Below are positions 16,342-26,262 of a stretch of 64,000 nt of DNA, one piece after another; position 1 is the stretch's first letter; each line of letters begins with the position of its first letter. Below the pieces are notes generated by a model. The model did not search any database. It was not told the DNA's origin and worked only from the letters and a program-made list of their open reading frames with translations. The DNA is from an uncultured Dialister sp. Lineage in GTDB: Bacteria; Bacillota_C; Negativicutes; Veillonellales; Dialisteraceae. A program made the translations under genes and the position numbers. The DNA is taken from NCBI GenBank assembly GCA_900557365.1, contig UPXR01000001.1, positions 124,001 to 188,000 on the forward strand, written 5' to 3'.

Positions 16342-17412
16342 CTATATTTTCCCTGCATCCCGCAGTGCTTTTTCACCAGCAGCAATCACCTGTTCCGCAG
16401 AAATTACCGAAAGAGGCGTATATTTCCCGGACCGGATTGTCTGATTGACGTGCTCCGGCCCCATCGGCATATCCCAGGAAGAAATTGCCTGAGAATATTT
16501 CCCCAGGGGATGATGGAATTTTGCATTGCTCGGACCAAACATGGCAATGGTGGGCACTCCCCGGCTGTCGAATACATACATGGGACCGCTGTCATTGGTA
16601 AATGCAACAGCACATCTCCCTGCAGCTGCCATAAATTCGCCCATCGACAGCTTTCCGGCAGCAATGACTGCCTCTTCCCGATGCTTCATGACGGAAAGTG
16701 CCTTTTCAATCAGAGGCTTTTCACTTTCTACGCCGAAGAAAACCGGACGCAGTCCCTGTTCTGCAAAATAATCGGCAGTTTTTCCATAATTTTCTGCCGG
16801 CCAATTCTTTTCTGCGGTAGAGCTTCCCACAGAGAATCCTGCCAGAAGCTCGTCCTGCCGCACGCCTTCTCTCTTGAAGAACTGATCCGCCTTTTCTTCC
16901 CACTCCGGCAGAGTATACGTCCGCATCCCGCTGTGGGACAGGTCCTTTACGCCCAGACGCTTCAGTACATCCAGGTACTTATCCACCGCATGGGAACAGT
17001 AGGTTTCAATAACCATGGGAATGTCCATAAAGAGACGGTCCAGCCGGGTCCCCGCCTCGCCGATCCAGAGCTTCGGTTTCATCGCCTTGGCCATGACAGT
17101 CGTACGGGATGTACCGTGAAGCACAAAGAGAATATCCGGATGATACTTCTCCCGGATTTCCCTGCCGATCCGCCAGGCTGCTCCCAGCCCCCGGTCTTTC
17201 CCCTTCCGGTCTACTGCGATGAATCCGTCCAGATTCGGATTGCCTTCCACTGCTTCCCTGAAGCGGGAATCCATTACAAGAAGAATCTTGGAATTTTCCG
17301 CTTCCCGCCGAAGAACCTCCAGAAACGGGGTAATGGATACCATATCGCCGAAGTAGAGCATGTAAAAGATCACGATTGTTTTATTTTTCAGCGAGACTGC
17401 ATCATGATTCAT
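16342..17412 (-). CDS. Glycosyltransferase family 9 (probable lipopolysaccharide heptosyltransferase)
   Basis: 356 residues, two Rossmann-like halves (GT-B). Family marks: an N-terminal loop FYMLYFGDMVSITPFL resembling GDxxxxTP, the middle motif SSTAEKNWPAENYG, and the donor-site FTNDSGPMYVFDSRGVPTIAMFGPS (the D-S-G and FGP of GT9). Donor is probably ADP-heptose, because hldE overlaps it by 11 bases. Cytoplasmic, acts on lipid A-core. The start MNHDAVS (17412) has GGATGG 8 bases upstream; earlier ATGs at 17424 and 17439 would extend further into hldE. The exact sugar linkage cannot be told. Confidence 0.85.
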   Translation of the reverse strand: MNHDAVSLKNKTIVIFYMLYFGDMVSITPFLEVLRREAENSKILLVMDSRFREAVEGNPNLDGFIAVDRKGKDRGLGAAWRIGREIREKYHPDILFVLHGTSRTTVMAKAMKPKLWIGEAGTRLDRLFMDIPMVIETYCSHAVDKYLDVLKRLGVKDLSHSGMRTYTLPEWEEKADQFFKREGVRQDELLAGFSVGSSTAEKNWPAENYGKTADYFAEQGLRPVFFGVESEKPLIEKALSVMKHREEAVIAAGKLSMGEFMAAAGRCAVAFTNDSGPMYVFDSRGVPTIAMFGPSNAKFHHPLGKYSQAISSWDMPMGPEHVNQTIRSGKYTPLSVISAEQVIAAGEKALRDAGKI

Positions 17413-18871
17413 ATTTTTTACCATCCCGGATCCGTTCAATCATATGCGTTGTAGAATAGCCGTCCACAAAGGGCAGGATTTCCACCCGCCCGGCGTATTG
17501 GCGGCCTGCTACCTCTTCCGGCTTATAATCCCCGCCCTTGACGAGAATATCCGGCTGCAGAACCCGAAGAAGTTCTTCCGGAGTATCTTCTCCGAACAGC
17601 ACCACCTCATCCACGCAGCGCAGCGCAGCCAGCATGAAGCTTCGGTCCGATTCATTGTTGACCGGCCGTTCTTCTCCTTTCAGGCGTCTTACGGATGCAT
17701 CGGAGTTCAGGCCGATAATCAGATGATCTCCCAGAGATGCTGCCTGCTGCAGATAGGTAATATGCCCTCTGTGCAGAATATCAAAACATCCGTTGGTAAA
17801 GACCACCTTTTCTCCCGCTTCCTTCCAGCGGCGTACCTTTTCCGCAGCCTCCTCCCAGGAAAGCGGCCGGTATTCCATACGAAGCGCTCCCCGGCCCATC
17901 CAGGCCTCCAGCACCTCTTCCCTCTTCACCTGATAAGTCCCTACCTTGGACACGGCAATTCCCGCCGCACAGTTGGCCAGCTCCAGAAGAGTTTCCATAT
18001 CCACGGAAGCCGCCGTTGCCGCAGCGGCCACAGCCATCACGGTATCTCCCGCGCCGGACACATCAAATACATCCTGTGCTTCCGATGCACGGTGAATCAC
18101 ACTGTTTTCACTGACTGCCGTAATCCCCTTTTCCGACCGTGTAACAAAAAGATGGGTCAGATGGAATTCTTCCCGGATCTTCCGGCCGGCCTCCGCAACC
18201 GCCCGGTCTTCATTGGGCACTTCCTGTCCCAGACAGTCGGAAAGCTCCTTCAGATTCGGTGTGATTCCGTAAGCTCCGTCGTATTTCCTCCAGTCGCTGC
18301 CCTTCGGATCAACCAAAACCGGGATTCCGCGGTTCTTTGCTGCCTGAATGATTTCCTGAGAGAGCTCTTCCGTAATCATTCCTTTTCCATAATCGGATAT
18401 AACCACACAGGAAAGATCTTCTCCGAAAAGCTGCTCCAGCCGCTTCATCACGGCCCGGCAGTCCTCTGCATCCGGCGCTTTCTTTTCCTCAAAATCCAGG
18501 CGGAGCATCTGCTGTCTGGCCCCGAGAATCCGGATTTTCGCAGTCGTATGATAATCCTCCTTGCAAAGAATGCCCCGGTCATCAATGCCGGCTTTCTGCA
18601 GAAGATCAGTCAGAATTTTCCCGTCCCCGTCACGGCCGATCATGCCCATCACATAGACCGTGCATCCCAGAGAAGCCAGGTTGGCCGCCGTATTGGCTGC
18701 ACCGCCCAGAACAAACCTCTCGCCGGTCACCAGGTTGACCGGTACAGGCGCCTCCGGAGAAATGCGGCGGACGCTCCCGGAAATGTAGCGGTCGGTCATG
18801 ACATCCCCGACTACGGCTACCCTGGTTTTCAGAATCTGTTCCTTTAAAAAGTGTTCACCGGTTTCTTTCAT
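17402..18871 (-). CDS. hldE: Bifunctional heptose-7-phosphate kinase / heptose-1-phosphate adenylyltransferase HldE
   Basis: 489 residues with both domains: a PfkB-type kinase (about 1-335; VVGDVMTDRYISG, GGAANTAANLASLG, catalytic VSGAGDTVMA) and a cytidylyltransferase-like domain (about 350-489; FTNGCFDILHRGHITYL with the HxGH motif, VKGGDY). It makes ADP-D-glycero-D-manno-heptose for the LPS inner core. Its presence is strong evidence of an outer membrane. The start MKETGEHF follows GGGAG by 5 bases; the upstream in-frame extension lies inside the preceding gene's end. GmhA and GmhB are not in this window. Confidence 0.95.
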   Translation of the reverse strand: MKETGEHFLKEQILKTRVAVVGDVMTDRYISGSVRRISPEAPVPVNLVTGERFVLGGAANTAANLASLGCTVYVMGMIGRDGDGKILTDLLQKAGIDDRGILCKEDYHTTAKIRILGARQQMLRLDFEEKKAPDAEDCRAVMKRLEQLFGEDLSCVVISDYGKGMITEELSQEIIQAAKNRGIPVLVDPKGSDWRKYDGAYGITPNLKELSDCLGQEVPNEDRAVAEAGRKIREEFHLTHLFVTRSEKGITAVSENSVIHRASEAQDVFDVSGAGDTVMAVAAAATAASVDMETLLELANCAAGIAVSKVGTYQVKREEVLEAWMGRGALRMEYRPLSWEEAAEKVRRWKEAGEKVVFTNGCFDILHRGHITYLQQAASLGDHLIIGLNSDASVRRLKGEERPVNNESDRSFMLAALRCVDEVVLFGEDTPEELLRVLQPDILVKGGDYKPEEVAGRQYAGRVEILPFVDGYSTTHMIERIRDGKKYES

Positions 18872-18888
18872 ATGTACTCCCTGTTTTC

Positions 18889-20067
18889 TCAGCCGTTTTC
18901 GACGGTCTGATTCAATAAAACTTCCCATTTTTCCCATACTTTTTCCGGAAGATACGGTTCCATGGATTCCCGTGCTCCGTTTCCGAGACGGATTCTTTCC
19001 TTTCTGTCTTCCATTAATTTCCGGAGAGCCCGGGCAAAAGCTTCGGTTCCGTCCTCTGTAAGATATCCGTTCCGATTGTCTTCAATCAGCTCATTCACCG
19101 ACGGGCAGGACCGATAGCCTACAGCAGGTATTCCCTCTCCCATCGCCTCCGTCAGCGCCAGAGGAAATCCTTCATGATGGCTGGGAAAAGCAAAAATATC
19201 CGTATGCGCCCACACAGACGCCATATCCTTTGTGGTTCCCTTCAGAAATACCCTGTCCTGCAGACCCTTTTTGGAAATCAATGCTTTCAGCGCTGCCACA
19301 TAGGCCTTGTCGTAGGTATCGCCCCAGATTTCCACATCCCATTCGGGAAAATCCTCTGCCAGAAGGCTGAATGCTTCCACCAGAAGATGCTGCCTCTTCG
19401 TCCGCCCCGTCACGCGCCCTACATTGGTGATCGTATACCGGTCTTTTTCCCGGCTCAGGTCAACTTCCGCAGGCGGGATATAAATTCCGTTCGGAATGAC
19501 CGCAAAGGCATTGTAATCCAGATACTTTTTGGCTTTGCCGACAAAGGAAGGCATCAGCACCTGTATGGCCCGGCTCTTCATCAAAGCCTTCTTTTCCCCT
19601 TCCGGAGAATGCGCAAAAATCTCGTCCGGATCATTATGCAGCATGGAGACCACCGGAACAGACGTCTCTACGCCTTCCAGAAGGAGGCGCCCCGTCGGTT
19701 CCCGGAAAGATACAATGACATCGGGCTGTTCTTTTTCCAGGATTTCCTTCATCCCGTCCCGGCCCTTCGCCAGAATGGCATAATTCCGGTCTCTTGCCTT
19801 TTCCTTGCTGAATGCTCTGGCAGCTTCCCGCAGCAGCTTGCTCCACATACCTGCCCGGATCGGCTTCTTTCCCGGCATCCGGAACAGGTTATAAAAATGA
19901 ACAGACTCAGGCATGGCATAAAAAGGTTCTCCCTCCCTTTCATCTGCCATGACAACAGAAACCGTATATCCCTTTTCGGAAAAGGCTTTCGCCATACGGG
20001 ACAGCACATGCTCGATACCGCCGCTGTAGCCTACGAATTTATGAAGATCTGCCAACAGAAGTTTCAT
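18889..20067 (-). CDS. Glycosyltransferase family 4
   Basis: 392 residues. N-domain shows a GGIEHVL glycine-rich acceptor loop (residue 17), C-domain (about 190-370) is Glycos_transf_1, with the donor motif EGFPLALTEAMGEGIP (E-x7-E) near 310. Transfers a sugar from a nucleotide donor to a surface glycan or LPS core. It lies 17 bases before hldE in the same direction, suggesting outer-core or capsule work. Ribosome site GAGGAG. Acceptor and sugar unknown. Confidence 0.85.
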   Translation of the reverse strand: MKLLLADLHKFVGYSGGIEHVLSRMAKAFSEKGYTVSVVMADEREGEPFYAMPESVHFYNLFRMPGKKPIRAGMWSKLLREAARAFSKEKARDRNYAILAKGRDGMKEILEKEQPDVIVSFREPTGRLLLEGVETSVPVVSMLHNDPDEIFAHSPEGEKKALMKSRAIQVLMPSFVGKAKKYLDYNAFAVIPNGIYIPPAEVDLSREKDRYTITNVGRVTGRTKRQHLLVEAFSLLAEDFPEWDVEIWGDTYDKAYVAALKALISKKGLQDRVFLKGTTKDMASVWAHTDIFAFPSHHEGFPLALTEAMGEGIPAVGYRSCPSVNELIEDNRNGYLTEDGTEAFARALRKLMEDRKERIRLGNGARESMEPYLPEKVWEKWEVLLNQTVENG

Positions 20068-20083
20068 CGCCGCTCCTCAGTCT

Positions 20084-21073
20084 TCAATCCACCTGATAAT
20101 ATTCTCTGTACCATTCCGCAAAACGGGCCAGTCCTTCTTCCAATGGAGTAGACGGCTTGAACCCGAAATCTCTTTCCAGCTCTGTCACATCGGCATAGGT
20201 CTGATAAACATCACCGGGCTGCATGGGCAGGAATTCCTTCTCCGCCGTTTTCCCCAGAGATTTTTCCAGAATTTCAATGAAGGTCATCAGCTTGACCGGA
20301 TGATTATTGCCGATATTATAAATCTTGTACCGGTCCCCCTCCTCATTGATGGGCTTCGGCGGTGTATCCAGCATATGGAAGACACCTTCTACAATATCAT
20401 CAATATAGGTAAAATCACGGAGCATGTCCCCGTTGTTGTAAATCTGGATCGGTTCTCCGTTGAAAATCTTTTTCGCAAATTTGAAGTAAGCCATGTCCGG
20501 ACGGCCGAACGGTCCGTATACCGTAAAGAAACGAAGTCCCGTAGCGGGAATCTTATACAGATGCGCATAGGTATACGCCATCAGCTCATCCGACTTTTTG
20601 GTAGCCGCATAGAGACTGATGGGATGATCCACGAAATCCTCCGTGGAAAACGGCGCCTTTTTCTGGTTTCCGTAAACAGAAGAGCTGGAAGCAAAAAGAA
20701 GATGCTTCACCGGATAGCGGCGGCAGGCTTCCAGAATATTGTAAAAGCCGATGATATTGGATTTGATATAGGAATCCGGATTATCAATGCTGTAGCGCAC
20801 ACCGGCCTGTGCCGCCAGATTGACCGCAATCTGCGGATGATATTTTTCAAATACAGAAAAAACGGCTCCCTTGTCTGCCAGATCTGCCAGAATAAACGTA
20901 TAATCGCCCTTTTCCTTCCGCAGTGCTTCCACCCGGGACTGCTTGAGCAAAGGATCATAATAATCATTCATATTATCCAGACCGATGACGCGAAACCCTT
21001 CACGGAGCAGTCTCTTTGTCAGATGAAACCCGATGAAGCCGGCACCGCCTGTAACCAATACTGTTTCTTTCAT
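20084..21073 (-). CDS. NAD-dependent epimerase, probably UDP-glucuronate 4-epimerase
   Basis: 329 residues, extended short-chain dehydrogenase. NAD motif GGAGFIG at residues 10-16, Ser/Tyr/Lys catalytic set (SSSSVYG; YAATKKSDE), and RFFTVYGPFGRPDMA. The insert LDNMNDYYDPLLKQSRVEAL and the QPGDVYQTYADV tail are typical of UDP-GlcA 4-epimerases (Cap1J/GlaE group), which supply UDP-galacturonate. A GTG three codons earlier is embedded in the ribosome site, so ATG 21073 is the start. First gene of the four-gene surface-sugar operon. Confidence 0.85.
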   Translation of the reverse strand: MKETVLVTGGAGFIGFHLTKRLLREGFRVIGLDNMNDYYDPLLKQSRVEALRKEKGDYTFILADLADKGAVFSVFEKYHPQIAVNLAAQAGVRYSIDNPDSYIKSNIIGFYNILEACRRYPVKHLLFASSSSVYGNQKKAPFSTEDFVDHPISLYAATKKSDELMAYTYAHLYKIPATGLRFFTVYGPFGRPDMAYFKFAKKIFNGEPIQIYNNGDMLRDFTYIDDIVEGVFHMLDTPPKPINEEGDRYKIYNIGNNHPVKLMTFIEILEKSLGKTAEKEFLPMQPGDVYQTYADVTELERDFGFKPSTPLEEGLARFAEWYREYYQVD

Positions 21074-21103
21074 ATTTTTCACTCCCTTATACCATACTTT
21101 ATT

Positions 21104-21112
21104 ATTATATCA
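21104..21112 (-). promoter_or_regulatory. Extended -10 promoter of the surface-sugar operon
   Basis: TGATATAAT on the minus strand, 31 bases before the epimerase start, in the 72-base gap after the SGNH hydrolase. Confidence 0.55.
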
Positions 21113-21145
21113 AATTCATCCCGTTCTGCGGCGCAGAAAAAAATT

Positions 21146-21736
21146 TCAACCCTCTTCCTGCCGCCACAGTTTCTCCGCATAATCCGCCATTTTCAGATAT
21201 CCTGCCTCATTCGGATGGAGCCCGTCTCCATAGAGTTCTTCTCCGTCAAGGATATTCCGGCAGTCCATCAGAGGAAGGGAAAGTTCTTTCCCCAAAGCCT
21301 GCAGAAAATCGCCGTAGGCTGTCAAATCTCTCTGATTGGCTGCAAAAGCAAATTCATGCTGCCATCCCGTATCAATGCTCTTTCTCGTAGTCAGCGGCGG
21401 AATTCCGATTGTCACCGGCCGCTGCGCCGCATATTTCCTGATTTCCTTTTCAAAAAGCTTTTCCAGAACAGATAACCGAAGTCCGCAGAGAATGTCATTC
21501 GTCCCGCCCATAAAAAAGAGTCCGTCCCCGTCCGCAAAGGCCGGTATCTGCAAAGCGGCTGCGTCAAAGATATCCGAAAGCCCTGCACCGGGCATCCCGT
21601 AATTCCGGAAGGAGATCCCCTTCATCCGCTCTGCCAGAAGAGCAATCCATCCCCTGTCGGGAGAAACTCCCCAACCGGCAGTCAGACTGTCCCCAAAGCA
21701 GCGGATTCGTCTGATATTTTCCTTATCCCATTTCAT
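21146..21736 (-). CDS. SGNH/GDSL hydrolase
   Basis: 196 residues. All blocks of the fold are present: block I CFGDSLTAGWG (nucleophile Ser), block II GMPGAG, block III GGTNDI, block V DGLHPNEAG (catalytic Asp and His). No signal peptide, so a cytoplasmic esterase or lipase-like enzyme. The start MKWDKENIRR is set by GAGGGAAAGC just upstream; the in-frame extension lacks homology. Substrate unknown; it could deacylate a sugar or lipid given the neighbouring LPS genes. Confidence 0.85.
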   Translation of the reverse strand: MKWDKENIRRIRCFGDSLTAGWGVSPDRGWIALLAERMKGISFRNYGMPGAGLSDIFDAAALQIPAFADGDGLFFMGGTNDILCGLRLSVLEKLFEKEIRKYAAQRPVTIGIPPLTTRKSIDTGWQHEFAFAANQRDLTAYGDFLQALGKELSLPLMDCRNILDGEELYGDGLHPNEAGYLKMADYAEKLWRQEEG

Positions 21737-21836
21737 GCTTTCCCTCTGATTCTGCAGACCTCTTCCCGGACGGTTTCCGGAACTGCGGGAAATATCCGGA
21801 AGAGAACCTATATATACTGTACTTTTCTGCAATAAT

Positions 21837-21881
21837 AACAGGGGCTGTGAAGATGAGAATACTCATTTCACAACCCCTGTT
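21837..21881 (-). terminator. Hairpin after the RND operon
   Basis: Fifteen-base stem AACAGGGGCTGTGAA / TTCACAACCCCTGTT with a single mismatch, beginning 10 bases past the RND stop. The T tract is weak, so it may slow rather than fully stop transcription into the SGNH gene. Confidence 0.7.
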
Positions 21882-21890
21882 GCTTTAAAA

Positions 21891-24800
21891 TTACTTTCCT
21901 TCGGTCATGATGTCCTTATGTCTTCTGAAGCCATGAAGTTTTTCAATCACAACGAAAAGCATGGGAACAATGAAAATCTGGAATACCGTAGCGGAAAGCA
22001 CGCCGAATACAACCGCAATCCCCATTTCCGAACGGGAATTGGAACCCGCACCTGTAGACAAAGCCAGCGGAATATTCCCTACGATAAAGGCCAGAGAGGT
22101 CATCAGAATCGGGCGGAGACGGATCTTGGATGCATCCACTGCTGCTTCCAGAATCTCCATGCCGCTTTCAACACGAACCTTTGCATATTCTACAATCAGA
22201 ATTGCATTCTTCGCCGCCAGACCGATAATGGTCAGAAGACCGATCTGGAAATAAATATCATTATAAACATTGAAAGCAAACGCCCCGAGGCAGGCCCCGA
22301 AGAAGCCCGTCGGAATCCCCAGAATAACGCTGAACGGAATCTTCCAGCTTTCGTACAGCGCTGCCAGAGACAGGAATACGAAGAGCATGCCCAGCGACAA
22401 TGCATAGACGGTCTTTCCGCCTGCTTCCAGTTCCTGAGCAGAGGATTCGGCAAACTCATAGCCATAGCCATTGGGCAGAGTTTCCGCTGCTACTTCCATC
22501 AAAGCATTCAAGGCCTGACCGGAGGAATATCCTTCTGCCTGCATACCGCCGATCTTGACTGCCGGGAAGTTATTGTACCGGGTAATGACAGATACGGCAT
22601 TGGACTTCTTGGTGCTGATGAAATTGCTGATCGGAACCATATTGCCATTGCTGTCCTTGACAGTCAGATACTTGTTGTCTCCCGGATTCATACGGTAATC
22701 CGTATCGGCCTGGGCAACAACCTTGAAGTTACGTCCGTAAATGGTAAAGTCATTGATCTGATAGGAGCCGTAGTAAACCTGAAGCGCCGTGAAAATATCG
22801 CCCACATTGACGCCCATCTTGGCTGCCTTATCTCTGTCTACCTCATAATTGTAGGACGGCGTATCCATACGGAAGGTCGTATAAGCCATCTGGATTTCCG
22901 GCCGCTTATTGGCTGCAGCCAGGAATTCTCCGACTACGGCCTGCATCTGTTCATTGCTGTCGCCCTGCTTATTCTGAATGTACATGGAGAACCCGCCGGA
23001 AGCCCCCAGACCGGGGATAGGCGGAGGATTCAGCGCCATGACGGTAACGCCGGGATGTGTCGCATTGAAAGCCGTTGCTTCTGCCATAATGGCATCAATT
23101 TGCTGATCTTTGGTCGTACGTTCATCCCAGGGCTTCAGCTTGGCAAAGGCAAGACCGGCATTCGGCTTCTGCCCGTTGGACAGAATATCCACACCGACAA
23201 TCCCCTGTACCTTGTCCACCGCCGGATCTTTGCTCATATAGTTCAGGAATTCCTGGACATACTGTGCTGTCCGCACATTTACGGAGCCTTCCGGCAGCTG
23301 GAAGGAAACAATGAAGAAACCGTTGTCTTCCTGCGGCAGGAATGCCGTCGGAAGTTTGATAAACATAACAGTTGCCGCTACGAAAAGGGCAGCCAGCACT
23401 CCCAGAGGAATATAAATGACATGTCCCAGTTTCTGCAGAATGGCTCCGTAAACTTCTACCATACGGTCAAAGCCGTCATTGAAACGGGCCCACATTCTGT
23501 CCATGCGGCCTCTTTCGGCCTTTTTCTTCGGCATGGTCAGGAGTCCCGCACAAAGGGACGGGGTAAGGGAAAGAGCAACAAAGGCGGAAAGAAGAACGGA
23601 AACGGCAATCGTCAGAGCAAACTGCTTATACAGAATCCCCATGATGCCGCCCAGGAATGCAACCGGAATAAATACCGCAGACAGGACAACTGCAACCCCG
23701 ATAACCGGGCTCTGCACCTTTTTCATGGCTTCGATTGTTGCCTGCTTCGGGTCCAGATTATTGTACCGCATTTCATATTCTACGGCTTCGATAACAACGA
23801 TCGCATCATCGACAACAAGCCCGATTGCCAGAACCATGGCAAACAGTGTCAGGGTATTGATGGTAAATCCCAGGATTTCAAAGGAGGCAAAGGTACCCAG
23901 CAGGGATACCGGAACGGCAATCATCGGAATGATGGTCGAGCGCCAGTTCTGCAGGAAAATATACACAATGATGGCCACAATGATCAGAGCTTCCACAAAA
24001 GTATGGATAACTTCCTTGATCGAGGCAAAAATGAAGTCTGTATTATCGGAGGCGATGGAGTATTCCATATCATCCGGGAATGATTTCGAGTCTTCCTCCA
24101 GCTTCTCCTTGATGGCCGTCAAAGTTTCCACTGCATTGGCATCATCCGTCAGAGAGAATGCAACAGCCGATGCTTCATGATCCCCGTAAAGGGAAATCAG
24201 ATCATATCCTTTTGCATCCAGTTCGACGCGTGCTACATCCCGCAGATGAAGGACACTGCCGTCGCTGTTTGTGCGGAGTGCAATTGCTCCGAATTCATCA
24301 GCCGTTACAAGGCGGCCCTGCGCAGTAATGATGTACTGGAACTGCTGATTTTTATCTACCGGAGCTGTACCGAGGTTGCCCGCAGCAATCTGCTGGTTCT
24401 GACTGGAAACAGCAGATACGACTTCTCCGGCTGTAATATTGTTCTGTGCCATCTTGGCCGGGTCCAGCCATACACGCATAGCAAAATCGGAACCGTATTC
24501 ATTGACTGTCCCTACACCCTTGATGGATTTCAGTTCATCCAGGTAATTCATGGAGAAATAATTCTTCAGGAATGTTTTATCATAGGTGCCGTTCGGGGAA
24601 TACAGCGAAACGACAAGCGCCATATCGCCGCCGGATTTTTTGGTGGTAACACCGATATTGCGGACCGTATCAGGCAGTCCTGCATCGGATGCGGTAACCC
24701 CGTTCTGTACACGGACTGTAGCCAGATCCGTATCTGTTCCCATCAGGAACTGAACCGTCAGACTGTACCGGCCGTTGGAGTTCGACGTAGAACTCATATT

Positions 24801-25028
24801 ATCGAAGCCTTCAACCCCGACAACGTTCTTTTCTATGACTTCTGCTACTGTCTGTGCCACGACATCCGAATCCGCTCCGGAATAGGTAGCACTGACGTTA
24901 ACCTGCGGAGGTGTAATTCTCGGATATCGGTCAATCGGTAAGGTAAAGCACGCGATAGCCCCCGCAATGGAAATAACAAGAGCAATAACGATAGCGAAGA
25001 TAGGCCGTCTGATAAAGAAATTAGCCAT
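21891..25028 (-). CDS. RND multidrug efflux permease (HAE1 family, AcrB-like)
   Basis: 1045 residues, full length for AcrB/MexB. N-terminus MANFFIRRPIFAIVIALVISIAG, two large periplasmic loops, 12 predicted membrane helices, and the proton-relay motif VVDDAIVVIEAVE in helix 4 (near 405). HAE1 marks include GFDNMSS, LPxEDNG-like LPQEDNGFF, and GLAAKNAILIVEYA. Exports hydrophobic drugs or bile salts across both membranes. Ten bases separate it from the adaptor gene. No TolC-like outer-membrane channel is encoded nearby, so it must use one from elsewhere. Confidence 0.95.
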   Translation of the reverse strand: MANFFIRRPIFAIVIALVISIAGAIACFTLPIDRYPRITPPQVNVSATYSGADSDVVAQTVAEVIEKNVVGVEGFDNMSSTSNSNGRYSLTVQFLMGTDTDLATVRVQNGVTASDAGLPDTVRNIGVTTKKSGGDMALVVSLYSPNGTYDKTFLKNYFSMNYLDELKSIKGVGTVNEYGSDFAMRVWLDPAKMAQNNITAGEVVSAVSSQNQQIAAGNLGTAPVDKNQQFQYIITAQGRLVTADEFGAIALRTNSDGSVLHLRDVARVELDAKGYDLISLYGDHEASAVAFSLTDDANAVETLTAIKEKLEEDSKSFPDDMEYSIASDNTDFIFASIKEVIHTFVEALIIVAIIVYIFLQNWRSTIIPMIAVPVSLLGTFASFEILGFTINTLTLFAMVLAIGLVVDDAIVVIEAVEYEMRYNNLDPKQATIEAMKKVQSPVIGVAVVLSAVFIPVAFLGGIMGILYKQFALTIAVSVLLSAFVALSLTPSLCAGLLTMPKKKAERGRMDRMWARFNDGFDRMVEVYGAILQKLGHVIYIPLGVLAALFVAATVMFIKLPTAFLPQEDNGFFIVSFQLPEGSVNVRTAQYVQEFLNYMSKDPAVDKVQGIVGVDILSNGQKPNAGLAFAKLKPWDERTTKDQQIDAIMAEATAFNATHPGVTVMALNPPPIPGLGASGGFSMYIQNKQGDSNEQMQAVVGEFLAAANKRPEIQMAYTTFRMDTPSYNYEVDRDKAAKMGVNVGDIFTALQVYYGSYQINDFTIYGRNFKVVAQADTDYRMNPGDNKYLTVKDSNGNMVPISNFISTKKSNAVSVITRYNNFPAVKIGGMQAEGYSSGQALNALMEVAAETLPNGYGYEFAESSAQELEAGGKTVYALSLGMLFVFLSLAALYESWKIPFSVILGIPTGFFGACLGAFAFNVYNDIYFQIGLLTIIGLAAKNAILIVEYAKVRVESGMEILEAAVDASKIRLRPILMTSLAFIVGNIPLALSTGAGSNSRSEMGIAVVFGVLSATVFQIFIVPMLFVVIEKLHGFRRHKDIMTEGK

Positions 25029-25037
25029 TCTCTCACC

Positions 25038-26222
25038 TTACTTTCCGCGGCCGGAATTGCCGCCCTGGAAATTCAGGGCTTCGGCTGCAGCCTTTTCCAA
25101 TTCTTCTCTGGTTGTTCCTTTCGCTTCTACAGCCTGACCGACCTGAAGCTTGCCCTGACCTTCTACAATGACTACATCATCCGGAGTCAGTCCGCTCTCA
25201 ATCACTGTATAAATACCATAGGTAGGACCGACTTTAACAGCTTTCTGCGCCATCTTTCCGTCCACTACCACATCGACCATATCCTTATTCAGCAGCTGTA
25301 CCAGTGCTTTCGTCGGAATCAGGATGCTGTTGGCTGCAATCTGTGCATCGGAAACAACCGCTGCAAACATGCCGGGAACCAGAAGTCCGTTCGGATTCGG
25401 GAATGCCGCTTTCAGTGTCAGCTGTCCGCCGGTCAGACTCGGATTGATCTGTACAATTTTCCCGGTTTCTTCATAGATAGAGCCATCCGAAAGACGAAGC
25501 TTCAGATGATCCCCCAAAGCTTCCGTACCGCCGCTGTCCTTGGTCAGCGACAGATATTCATTTTCGGACATATCAAACTGAACATAGATCGGATCTGCCG
25601 AAGAAATGGTAACCAGTGCCGTGGAACCTGCCGAAGCATAGGTCCCGATATTTACATCATTCATGGAAAGCGTTCCGTCGAATGGTGCCGTTACGACCGT
25701 ATCATCCAGATTGGTCGATGCCAGATCCACCTGAGCCTTTGCTGCATCCCAGACTCCGCGGTATGCTTCAACCGCTGCCTGCTGCGTATCATAGGTCTGC
25801 TTGGAGATCGCACCGCTGGCAATCAGCTGCTCGTACCGGGACAGATCTCTTCTCGCATTTTCATAGTTAGCCGCTGCCTGAGCTGCTGTTGCCTGGGCTG
25901 CTGCCAGATTTGCCGCATAAGTTCTGGTATCGATCTTAAAAAGCGGCTGTCCCTGGGTAACCTTTTCCCCGCCTTCAATATACTTTTCCATAACCGTTCC
26001 GGACACCTGAGAACTTACCGGAACTTCCTGCAGCGCCATAACGGAACCGGTATACTCTCTCATGATCGGAGTATCTGATTCAAACGGGTTGATGGTCGTT
26101 ACCTGCATAGCCTGCTGCTGTTTCGGCTGTCCCTGAGAACTGCCGCAGCCTCCGGTCAGCATGCCGGCAGAAAGGAGAACTCCCCCTGCCATGATCAATG
26201 CTGCCAATTTCTTGTACTTCAT
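25038..26222 (-). CDS. RND efflux periplasmic adaptor lipoprotein (AcrA-like)
   Basis: 394 residues. Lipoprotein signal (lipobox LTGGC, near residue 25) anchors it to the inner membrane. The two lipoyl halves (VSSQVSGTVMEKYIEGGEKVTQGQPLFKID and TVVTAPFDGTLS) flank a coiled hairpin (about 90-160) rich in Ala/Gln, followed by beta-barrel and membrane-proximal domains. It links the permease to an outer-membrane channel. Start MKYKKLAA follows AAGGGGGG; the eight-residue longer start is not needed. Confidence 0.94.
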   Translation of the reverse strand: MKYKKLAALIMAGGVLLSAGMLTGGCGSSQGQPKQQQAMQVTTINPFESDTPIMREYTGSVMALQEVPVSSQVSGTVMEKYIEGGEKVTQGQPLFKIDTRTYAANLAAAQATAAQAAANYENARRDLSRYEQLIASGAISKQTYDTQQAAVEAYRGVWDAAKAQVDLASTNLDDTVVTAPFDGTLSMNDVNIGTYASAGSTALVTISSADPIYVQFDMSENEYLSLTKDSGGTEALGDHLKLRLSDGSIYEETGKIVQINPSLTGGQLTLKAAFPNPNGLLVPGMFAAVVSDAQIAANSILIPTKALVQLLNKDMVDVVVDGKMAQKAVKVGPTYGIYTVIESGLTPDDVVIVEGQGKLQVGQAVEAKGTTREELEKAAAEALNFQGGNSGRGK

Positions 26223-26262
26223 ATTATTCCCCCTTATGCGCCGCACTTTAAAATGATACGCA

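Noticed and set aside
21918..24941. Very long plus-strand frames opposite the RND permease
   Set aside because: These are mirror frames caused by codon bias; the minus-strand frame is an unmistakable AcrB-type permease.
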